From positions 62,001 to 126,000 of the forward strand of contig NZ_KB902668.1 of the NCBI RefSeq assembly GCF_000379605.1: DNA of 64,000 nucleotides. The letters run 5' to 3'. The notes under the pieces are model-generated. The model saw only the letters and a program-made list of their open reading frames with translations, was not told where the DNA came from and did no database searches. Positions 57,827 to 64,000 of this stretch are shown here, in pieces. Positions within the stretch are counted from its first letter, which is position 1. The number at the start of each line of letters is the position of its first letter. This DNA comes from Rhizobium giardinii bv. giardinii H152. Its GTDB lineage: Bacteria; Pseudomonadota; Alphaproteobacteria; Rhizobiales; Rhizobiaceae. The translations under genes and the position numbers were made by a program.

Positions 57827-59662
57827 CTATCGCACAAGCACCGCCGTCGCCGCCTTCAGCCACTCCAGCACTTTTTCGTCCGGGATCAGCGGCGACAGTT
57901 TTTCGCAAGTCTCGGCATGGTAGGCGTTCAGCCAGGCGAGTTCCTCGTCCGTCAGCAGGCTGGTGACGACCAGACGCCGGTCGATCGGGCAGAAGGTCAG
58001 CGTCTCGAAGCCGAGCATCGGCAGGTCGCCACCCTCGATCGGGGTTGGCTCCAGCACATGCACGAGATTTTCGATACGGATGCCGAAGGCGCCGGGGCGG
58101 TAATAGCCGGGCTCGTTCGACAGGATCATGCCGGGCAGCAGTTCCTGCGTGGAGGCACGGGAAATGCGTTGCGGCCCTTCATGCACCGAGAGATAGGAGC
58201 CGACGCCGTGGCCGGTGCCGTGGGCGAAATCGGCCCCGGCTTTCCACAGCGCGATACGGGCCAGCGGATCGAGATCAACGCCGCGAGAGCCCTTGGGAAA
58301 GCGGGCGAGGCTGATGGCAATCATCCCCTTCAGGACCAGTGTGAAGAAACGCCGCTGTTCTTCCGGCACGGTGCCGATCGCGACTGTGCGGGTGATGTCG
58401 GTGGTGCCGTTGACATATTGGCCGCCGGAATCGATCAGGAACATCGTCCCGTCGGCAATGGTCAGATCGCTCTCCGTCGTTACCCGGTAGTGCATGATCG
58501 CCGCATGTTCGCCCGCGCCTGAGATCGTGTCGAAGGAAATGTCCTTGAGCGGGTTCTGCATCCGCTCGCCGACGGCCGCGCGGCAGGCTTCCAGCTTTTC
58601 GACCGCGGCAATTTCCGTGATGGTTCCGGGTTGGGTCCCATCGAGCCACGCAAGGAACTCGACCATGGCCGCGCCGTCCTGCAGGTGGGCGCGGGCGGAG
58701 CCTTCGAGTTCTGCCGCGTTTTTCCGGGCGCGGGGCAGGCGGGCAGGATCGATCGCCTCGATCACCGTGCCGCCGCTCACGCGGATGCGCTCGGCGAGCG
58801 CAAACGGCGCGTGCTCCGGATCGATCATGATCTTTGCGCCGGTCGCTGCGAGCGCTGCGACACGATCCTCGAACGAGGCGGGAGCCTCGAGGTTCGCAAG
58901 CTGGGTGAGATAGGCTTCCTCCTCGATACCTGTCTTGCGCTTGTCGAGGAACAGATCGGCCTTGCCATCGGCATGAACGATGGCGCGGGCCAGCGGATGC
59001 GGCGTGTGCGGCACGTCGCTGCCGCGGATGTTGAAGGTCCAGGCGATCGACGAGGGGTCGGTCAGCACCACGGCACTGGCATCTGCCTTGGCAACGTCCT
59101 GCGCCATCGTCGCGAGCTTGTCCCTGGCGAGCACGCCAGCATGATCCAGCGGCTGGATCTTGACGCGGCCGAGCGGCGCTGCGGGCCGGTCAGCCCACTG
59201 CCGGTCAAGCGGATTGTGGTCAAGGAAGACCAGCGCGCCGCCTAGTCCTTCCAGCGCCTTCTGGAGCTTGCGCACCTCGGCGCCCGTATGCAGCCACGGG
59301 TCGATGCCAAGGCGAAAACCTTTCTTGCCGTGCCGCTCAAGCCAAAGATGCGGCGGTTCGCCGATCAGGTCGCCGCCTTCGAAGACCGTGCCGTCCACCT
59401 GCTCCTTGAGCTGGGTGACGTAACGGCCATCCACAAAGACAATCGCCTGCTCCTGCGTGATGAGCGCGATGCCGGCGGAACCGGTGAAGCCCGTCAGCCA
59501 GGACAGGCGCTCGGCCGACGCAGGCACATATTCGCCCTGGAATTCGTCGGCGCGGGGAACGAGGAAGCCGTCGACGTTCAGGGCGGCGAGCGCGGCGCGC
59601 AATGCTGTGACACGCTCCTTGCCGAACTGGGGAGTGGAGGTGACTTCGAAAGACTGGAACAT
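57827..59662 (-). CDS. Xaa-Pro aminopeptidase (aminopeptidase P, M24B)
   Basis: This 611-residue protein has two creatinase-like N-terminal domains (about 1-300) and a C-terminal pita-bread catalytic domain. Metal ligands are seen in 'FLIDSGGQYVNGTTDITRT' (two Asp, near 410-425), 'HGTGHGVGSYLSVHEGP' (His, near 495), 'ILSNEPGYY' (Glu) and 'IRIENLVHV' (Glu). The length matches the three-domain cytosolic APP1 type rather than E. coli PepP (about 440). It removes N-terminal residues before Pro. Confidence 0.94.
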   Translation of the reverse strand: MFQSFEVTSTPQFGKERVTALRAALAALNVDGFLVPRADEFQGEYVPASAERLSWLTGFTGSAGIALITQEQAIVFVDGRYVTQLKEQVDGTVFEGGDLIGEPPHLWLERHGKKGFRLGIDPWLHTGAEVRKLQKALEGLGGALVFLDHNPLDRQWADRPAAPLGRVKIQPLDHAGVLARDKLATMAQDVAKADASAVVLTDPSSIAWTFNIRGSDVPHTPHPLARAIVHADGKADLFLDKRKTGIEEEAYLTQLANLEAPASFEDRVAALAATGAKIMIDPEHAPFALAERIRVSGGTVIEAIDPARLPRARKNAAELEGSARAHLQDGAAMVEFLAWLDGTQPGTITEIAAVEKLEACRAAVGERMQNPLKDISFDTISGAGEHAAIMHYRVTTESDLTIADGTMFLIDSGGQYVNGTTDITRTVAIGTVPEEQRRFFTLVLKGMIAISLARFPKGSRGVDLDPLARIALWKAGADFAHGTGHGVGSYLSVHEGPQRISRASTQELLPGMILSNEPGYYRPGAFGIRIENLVHVLEPTPIEGGDLPMLGFETLTFCPIDRRLVVTSLLTDEELAWLNAYHAETCEKLSPLIPDEKVLEWLKAATAVLVR

Positions 59663-59737
59663 CTGATTTTCCTGCGATGGGTCGGCCCGAAGAGGAGCCC
59701 TGGCGAAAGGACCGATTCCTGAAAGGGTGCGGGCACT

Positions 59738-60310
59738 CTAGCGGAAACAGGCGAAGCTGCGAAAGCCCGTGTTTCCTGCTCGGCCGTCAAGGAATTTGCG
59801 GATAACCTCCCATGTCAGCCGTTGATTGTTCTGCGACCATCGATCGTCGGTGAAGAATACCGGCTCCTGCGGGTCGAAGCCGCTGCAACTGAAATCCGAC
59901 GGGCGGGAGCAGAAGGCGACGAAATCGGCTTGCGTCCGCCATTCTGCAATCGGATCGCCGGTGCTGTAACCATCGTAGATTTCGCGCAGCGTAATCGTGT
60001 TGCCGGTGCGGATCAGGCCGTGTCCGCAGTAGTCGCGGTGGAATTCGTGGATCAGGCCCGTGCCCGGCGCGCATGTCATCAGCTTTTGCCACAGCGATCG
60101 CGCGGCTGCCTCGCCGTAGGCGGCGTGACTGAGACGGTCGCGGCATTCGAGATGCCGGCGCTGCATCTCCTCTTCCGAGGCGTTGATGACAGGGTAGGGT
60201 GGCCATTTGGTCCGGCTGTGCCTTTTTCCGCCACGCATCGACCAGAGGACCGCGCCCAGAACCCAGACGATCAGCATCAGGCCGATGAGAGGTATGATTG
60301 TCGCCAGCAT
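59738..60310 (-). CDS. Hypothetical membrane-anchored protein
   Basis: This 190-residue protein has one N-terminal membrane helix 'IIPLIGLMLIVWVLGAVLWSM' (about residues 4-24) and a hydrophilic domain with several Cys residues ('LMTCAPGTG', 'RDYCGHG', 'FCSRPSDFSCSGFDPQ'). The centre, 'LIRTGNTITLREIYDGYSTGDPI', looks folded and conserved, but I do not recognise the family. The ATG at 60310 follows GGAGGAC; a longer frame to 60385 lacks such a site. It appears to be a single gene. Confidence 0.75.
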   Translation of the reverse strand: MLATIIPLIGLMLIVWVLGAVLWSMRGGKRHSRTKWPPYPVINASEEEMQRRHLECRDRLSHAAYGEAAARSLWQKLMTCAPGTGLIHEFHRDYCGHGLIRTGNTITLREIYDGYSTGDPIAEWRTQADFVAFCSRPSDFSCSGFDPQEPVFFTDDRWSQNNQRLTWEVIRKFLDGRAGNTGFRSFACFR

Positions 60311-60479
60311 CCGTCCTCCAGCGTCTGAACCGTCACAAATATCATACTTATGCGCAGTGTGCATGGCTCCCATGCTGCAATGCACCTAGACCCATTTCAA
60401 AAATAGTCTATAAACCCGCTCAACGAACACGGACGCAAATCTGTTGTTCACGCGAATGCCGAAAGGCAAGAGCTGCATG

Positions 60480-60668
60480 GTCTGAATACGGTTGGTCTCC
60501 CTTCTCCTCCTCCCTCCGGGTGGCCAATTTCAGATCATGAAGGGTCCGCTTGAGCGCTCCTCCTCCTCAAGCTCGCGGACATGACCGGCTTGCCGGTCAG
60601 CGGGCGGTGCTTCGGCATCGCCTTTGTTTTGAAAAACCCGCTTGTCCATGACGGACAGGCGGGTTTTT
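60480..60668 (+). ncRNA. Small RNA candidate with two anti-Shine-Dalgarno loops (CcsR/'cuckoo'/ar14 type)
   Basis: Hairpin 1 (60492-60527) pairs TTGG-TC-CCC with GGG-GGCCAA and exposes CTCCTCCTCCC (60504-60514) in its loop. Hairpin 2 (60544-60580) pairs GTCC-GCTTGAG with CTCAAGC-GGAC and exposes CTCCTCCTC (60557-60565). Hairpin 3 is GACCGG-CTTG-CCGGTC (60583-60598). A strong terminator ends the transcript. Repeated hairpins with CCUCCUCCC loops are the hallmark of alphaproteobacterial CcsR/cuckoo and ar14 sRNAs. The 5' end is a guess; no promoter was identified with certainty. The rest of the gap 60311-60697 shows no gene. Confidence 0.68.
60632..60668. terminator. Bidirectional Rho-independent terminator (sRNA on +, prmA on -)
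   Basis: A 16-bp stem (AAAAACCCGCTTGTCC with GGACAGGCGGGTTTTT, one wobble) with a 5-nt loop has A and T runs on both sides. Confidence 0.92.
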
Positions 60669-60697
60669 CATTGTTCGGACGTTTAAAATGCCGACCG

Positions 60698-61576
60698 TCA
60701 GGGACGGTCGAGATGGATCGTCACCCAGCCGTTGCGCCAGATGGTGCGGACATGGCGCAGATGCTGGCCGTTATAGGCGGACAGCACCTTCCAGCGCTGC
60801 GATGCCAGAATGCCCGACAGGATGACCGAGCCGCCGGGCGCCAGATGGCCGGCAAGTTGCGGTGCCATCTTGATCAGCGGGCGGGCAAGGATGTTGGCGA
60901 TGATCAGGTCGAAGGGACCATGGGCGGCGAAGGCCGGCGAGTGGAAGCCGGGGGCGGTCACGGTGGTGATGCCGGCGGCGATGCCGTTGCGGCGCACATT
61001 CTCGGCGGCGACACGCGTGGCGATCGGGTCGATGTCGGTTGCAAGGACCGGGATGGGCTTCAGCTTGCGCGCGGCGATTGCCAGGACGCCGCTGCCGGTG
61101 CCGAGATCGAGCGCGTTGCGAACCTTGCGGGCGCGCATGACGGTTTCGATGACTTCCAGGCAGCCCGCCGTTGTGCCGTGGTGGCCGGTGCCGAACGCCT
61201 GCCCGGCATCGATCTCGATGGCGATGTCGTTGGCCCGCACCTTGTCGCGGTCGTGCGAGCCGTGGACGAGGAAACGGCCGGCGCGCACCGGCGACAGGCC
61301 TTCCAGCGACTTGGCGATCCAGTCGACGTCGGGAATGATTTCCCGTTCGATCGTCGCATCGGGAAAATGTGGAGCGACGACTTCGGCGAAGCGCGCCCGC
61401 ATCTCTTCTTCCTCGTCGAAATCGATGTAGAGCGACGCCTCCCAGATGTCCTTCTTTTCATCCATCTCCATCGTGGCGATGGCGTAGCCGTCATCCTCGA
61501 ACGCTTCGGTCATCAGTTCCATGATGACTTCCGACTGCTTTTCGGTCGTGGTGATGAACAGGCGAAGATCGCTCAA
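60698..61576 (-). CDS. prmA: Ribosomal protein L11 methyltransferase (TTG start)
   Basis: This 292-residue methyltransferase has an N-terminal substrate-recognition domain (about 1-110) and the SAM-binding 'ALDLGTGSGVLAIAARKL' (near residue 152), preceded by the PrmA signature 'AFGTGHHGTTAGCLE' near 128, and 'NILARPLIKMAPQLAGHLAPGG' near 232. It methylates L11. The start is TTG at 61576 with AAGGA upstream, giving 'MSDLRLFITT'. Its transcript ends at 60632-60668. Confidence 0.94.
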   Translation of the reverse strand: MSDLRLFITTTEKQSEVIMELMTEAFEDDGYAIATMEMDEKKDIWEASLYIDFDEEEEMRARFAEVVAPHFPDATIEREIIPDVDWIAKSLEGLSPVRAGRFLVHGSHDRDKVRANDIAIEIDAGQAFGTGHHGTTAGCLEVIETVMRARKVRNALDLGTGSGVLAIAARKLKPIPVLATDIDPIATRVAAENVRRNGIAAGITTVTAPGFHSPAFAAHGPFDLIIANILARPLIKMAPQLAGHLAPGGSVILSGILASQRWKVLSAYNGQHLRHVRTIWRNGWVTIHLDRP

Positions 61577-61647
61577 TGTCTTTATCCTTGGTCGGCGCGC
61601 GGCTTGCGCGCTCTAGCATGCCCGCCGATCAAAGGTAAAGCGCAGGA

Positions 61648-62778
61648 CTACCTGGCGCCCGGAATCCAGGGCGGCGGCGGCGTATCCTGGCCGGAAACAT
61701 TGCGCAGCGCCGCCGCGGTGAAACCGGGGATGCTGGTCAACAGCGGCATCAACAGTGCACGCAGACCCGTCAGCAGCGGATTCTTCAGGGTGATGAAGGC
61801 GGTGTTGCGCCGCGTCTCCTTGAGCACGGTCTCAACGACGGGCATTCTCAGGCTGGAATAGTCCTGTTCGCGTCCTTCGGAAATCAGCCAGGCGAGCCAG
61901 CAGGCGTCCTCGATGCCGAGGTTCATGCCCCGCGCGCCGGCCGGCGAATGCACATGGGCGGCATCGCCGGCAAGAAAGACATTGCCGCGGCTCATCGCTT
62001 CGACATGGCGAAAACTGATGGTGAAGTCCGATGCCCATGTCCGTTCCAGGACCGTGGCCGGATGATCGATGCGCGTCTCGAAATCCTCGATCGTCGATAC
62101 GTAGCGCAGCGTATCATCGCACACCGGCAGGCGGCCGAGCACACCCGGATTGAGGAAATTCATCTGGACGAAACTGGTATCGACTGGCTGGGAATAGCGG
62201 TAATCGGCGAGAAAGAACCGGCCTTCGATCGCATCGCCTGGAAAAGCGAAGCCACAGGCCTTGCGCACAGCGGAATGGGCCCCGTCCGCGCCAATCAACA
62301 CGTCCGGCAGCACCGTCTCTGCCCCGCCGTCCGCGTGCAGAAGCGTCACGATCGGGTCCCTGACATCGCCGGACACCGCCTGAAGGTGCGTTGACCATTC
62401 AGGCCTGATGCCGACAGCCGACAGCCGCTGGAGCAGCAATCGCTCCGTCTGTCCCTGTGGCAATGCGTAGATCGGGCAATAGGGGCCGCGGAACTTTTCG
62501 GTGTCGATCGTCAGCAGCAACTTGCCTGCCGAAGATATCTTGAATTCGGTCAGGCGCCGGGCCTCGGCCAGGATCAGGGGCGCGGCGCCGCAAGCTTCCA
62601 GAAGCGTCAGGGTTCTGGCGTTGATACCGAGCGCCCGGCTCTCGTTGATTGGCGCCGGTCCCAGGGCGTTTGCCACCAGACGGGGCCGATAGCCGCGCCG
62701 CGCCAGTTCGAGCGCCAGAGCAAGTCCGGTGGGCCCCGCACCGGCAATCAGAATTGACCTTCCGGTGCGCTCCCCCAT
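61648..62778 (-). CDS. FAD-dependent monooxygenase (PheA/TfdB-like)
   Basis: This 376-residue flavoprotein has the Rossmann motif 'ILIAGAGPTGLALALELARRG' (start near residue 9), the middle 'LIGADGAHSAVRKACGF' (DG fingerprint, near 160) and 'VFLAGDAAHVHSPAGARGMNLGIEDA' type GD motif near 270, diagnostic of class A aromatic hydroxylases. The substrate is not predictable. The ATG at 62778 follows GAGGGG and lies 19 bp after the Sco1 stop, so the two genes may be co-transcribed. It is shorter than most aromatic hydroxylases, which have an extra C-terminal domain. Confidence 0.88.
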   Translation of the reverse strand: MGERTGRSILIAGAGPTGLALALELARRGYRPRLVANALGPAPINESRALGINARTLTLLEACGAAPLILAEARRLTEFKISSAGKLLLTIDTEKFRGPYCPIYALPQGQTERLLLQRLSAVGIRPEWSTHLQAVSGDVRDPIVTLLHADGGAETVLPDVLIGADGAHSAVRKACGFAFPGDAIEGRFFLADYRYSQPVDTSFVQMNFLNPGVLGRLPVCDDTLRYVSTIEDFETRIDHPATVLERTWASDFTISFRHVEAMSRGNVFLAGDAAHVHSPAGARGMNLGIEDACWLAWLISEGREQDYSSLRMPVVETVLKETRRNTAFITLKNPLLTGLRALLMPLLTSIPGFTAAALRNVSGQDTPPPPWIPGAR

Positions 62779-62797
62779 CAGCCCCTCGCGGCGATCT

Positions 62798-63397
62798 TTA
62801 CGTCTTGAGCAGATTTTCCAGTTTCTTGACCGCGGTGTCCGGATTTTCGCCGTAGGCGATCGTACCGGTGAATTTGCCTTCGGAATCGAGAAGGAAAACG
62901 GAGGCGGTGTGGTCCATCGTATAATCGCCGTCCGGCTTCTTCTCGTCCAGCGGGATTTTCTTGGCGTAGACACGGAAACCCTTGATCATCTCCATCACCT
63001 TGTCCGGCCGACCGGAAATGCCGGTGATTCGCTTGGAGACGTTCGAGACATACTGGCCAAGGACTTCAGGCGTATCGCGTTCGGGATCGACGCTGATGAA
63101 ATAGGCCTGCAGCTTGGTGCCGTCCGGATCGACCTTTTCCAACCAGCCGTTCAATTCGAACAGGGTCGTCGGGCAAACCTCCGGGCAATGGGTGAAGCCG
63201 AAGAACAAAGCCGTCGGCTTGCCGGTGAAAGCCTTCTCGGAAATCGGTTGGCCGGTCTGGGAGACGAGCTCGAATGGCACGCCGAAAGGACCGGCCGCGA
63301 TCTGGTCCTTCGAGGCGGTCATTTGATAGGTCATCCAGCCGAGAGCAGAAGCGACGATGGCAACGGCAGCCCAAAGAACGATTCGAAGTGCTTTCAT
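62798..63397 (-). CDS. Sco1/SenC/PrrC copper chaperone for cytochrome oxidase
   Basis: This 199-residue thioredoxin-fold protein has an N-terminal membrane anchor (about 5-23), the copper-binding 'FTHCPEVCP' (CxxxC, near residue 71-75) and the distal His in 'DYTMDHTASVFLLD' (near 163). It delivers copper to the CuA site of cytochrome c oxidase in the periplasm. The small membrane protein 102 bp upstream points the same way. Confidence 0.94.
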   Translation of the reverse strand: MKALRIVLWAAVAIVASALGWMTYQMTASKDQIAAGPFGVPFELVSQTGQPISEKAFTGKPTALFFGFTHCPEVCPTTLFELNGWLEKVDPDGTKLQAYFISVDPERDTPEVLGQYVSNVSKRITGISGRPDKVMEMIKGFRVYAKKIPLDEKKPDGDYTMDHTASVFLLDSEGKFTGTIAYGENPDTAVKKLENLLKT

Positions 63398-63499
63398 GAT
63401 GATGTCCGGTCCATTTAACCAATCTTCATGCCCAGATAGACCTTCGGACCGCAGGTTGCAAACATTCGGGCGGCCAGCGTAAATATGCGGCAGGCAGGA

Positions 63500-63658
63500 T
63501 CAGAAACACCAGGAAAGGCCGTTTTCGGCCATGGTCAGGAAGATCGCCGGTCCCTGGACGATCCATCCGAGAAACGCGCCGAGAAGCAGAACGAGGCCCC
63601 CGCCGGCAAGGGCGGTGACCATCAGGGTTGGCGGGTGCTTTTTCGCATTGTCCTGCAT
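63500..63658 (-). CDS. Small single-pass membrane protein (52 residues)
   Basis: The frame from ATG 63658 to TGA 63500 encodes 52 residues: a polar N terminus with Lys and His, one strong helix 'LMVTALAGGGLVLLLGAFLGWIV' (about residues 12-34), and a short tail 'FLTMAENGLSWCF'. Codon use matches neighbouring genes (GC-rich third positions). It is in line with and upstream of the Sco1 gene, which suggests a role in the envelope or oxidase assembly, but this is only position-based. No family is recognised. Confidence 0.6.
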   Translation of the reverse strand: MQDNAKKHPPTLMVTALAGGGLVLLLGAFLGWIVQGPAIFLTMAENGLSWCF

Positions 63659-63925
63659 GCCGCCATGTTACCCGGCGGCGTCGAAGATTGAAAGGTGTGG
63701 AGCGCGCGTTTAGAGCGCGGTCCGGGCCATTCGAATCGCGAGAATTCGGTACGCGTTTTAGCGAATGGTTAATTTGTGTTTGCCATGTTCTAAGCGCGTG
63801 GAGGGGTGCCTGTCCCCTTGCCGACATGACGTCGCCGGTTTGCCTCAGCCCGGTTTCCCGCATCATCGCTCCCTTTTCCTGCGCGCGCGACGCTCGCTGC
63901 CGCCTCACGAACTGGATACTGCTGT

Positions 63926-64000
63926 ATGACGTCTGCACAACTCGACCGTAAACTTTCCGTCAGCCAGCGGCTCGGCACTCTGGGGTTGGCTGCCTTCATC
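63926..64000 (+). CDS. Start of a gene running out of the window, function not determined
   Basis: ATG at 63926 opens a frame of 25 codons to the window end, beginning 'MTSAQLDRKLSVSQRLG' and turning hydrophobic ('TLGLAAFI'), which resembles a polar leader followed by a first membrane helix, as in methyl-accepting chemotaxis proteins. The visible part is too short for a family call. A CtrA-like box TTAG-N7-TTAA lies at 63758-63772. Confidence 0.45.
   Translation, partial: MTSAQLDRKLSVSQRLGTLGLAAFI

Overview
The window is a GC-rich chromosomal segment from an alphaproteobacterium of the Rhizobiales, most likely Rhizobiaceae (a Rhizobium/Agrobacterium/Ensifer-like organism). Evidence: the gene order of the division and cell wall (dcw) cluster, betaine-lipid genes btaAB, a PPi-type phosphofructokinase, a DUF47-pit phosphate operon with a Pho box, an ftsZ with a long P/Q/V-rich linker, a bacterial type A RNase P RNA, rhizobial RIME-like intergenic palindromes, and GANTC (CcrM) sites clustered in cell-cycle promoters. 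No rRNA, tRNA, CRISPR, prophage or insertion sequence was seen.

Region 1 (1-25 kb) holds mixed metabolic and envelope genes: the end of a DUF4432 sugar-epimerase-like gene, a DUF442 phosphatase/sulfurtransferase-like protein, a ThDP enzyme, an alpha/beta hydrolase, an RNase T2 homologue with a damaged second active-site motif, ettA, an ArsR-methyltransferase regulator with metF, transporters, a CPA2 antiporter, btaAB, pfp, a TerB/DnaJ protein with an amidase, four peptidoglycan-cleaving enzymes, a FAD oxidoreductase and rnpB. A 25-residue membrane peptide with a strong ribosome binding site lies at 8970-9047.

Region 2 (25.3-45.5 kb) is the dcw cluster in two transcription units. The first is mraZ-rsmH-ftsL-ftsI-murE-murF-mraY-murD-ftsW-murG-murC-murB, ending at a terminator at 39643-39680. 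The second is ddlB-ftsQ-ftsA-ftsZ, ending at 45437-45467. Between them lies the C-terminal half of an aquaporin Z gene. Both units have clusters of GANTC sites and a CtrA-like box upstream, and the first also has four TGGG repeats at 10-bp spacing that match MraZ operators.

Region 3 (45.5-54.5 kb) contains lpxC, bamD, recN and ligA, then a PhoB-type box with the DUF47-pit operon, and a shrunken fumarylacetoacetate hydrolase paralogue that has lost metal-site residues. Region 4 (54.5-64 kb) contains a RIME-like element, panC-panB, azlCD, a second palindromic repeat, an aminopeptidase P, a hypothetical protein, a small-RNA candidate with two anti-Shine-Dalgarno loops (CcsR/'cuckoo'/ar14 type), prmA, a FAD monooxygenase, a Sco1 protein, a 52-residue membrane protein and the start of a gene that leaves the window.

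Most of the window is conserved housekeeping sequence. The least-explained items are the small RNA, the 25-residue peptide, the aquaporin remnant inside the dcw cluster, the degenerate FAH and RNase T2 proteins, and the promoter architecture of the dcw cluster. All assignments are from reading the sequence and from remembered family motifs; no database search was run.
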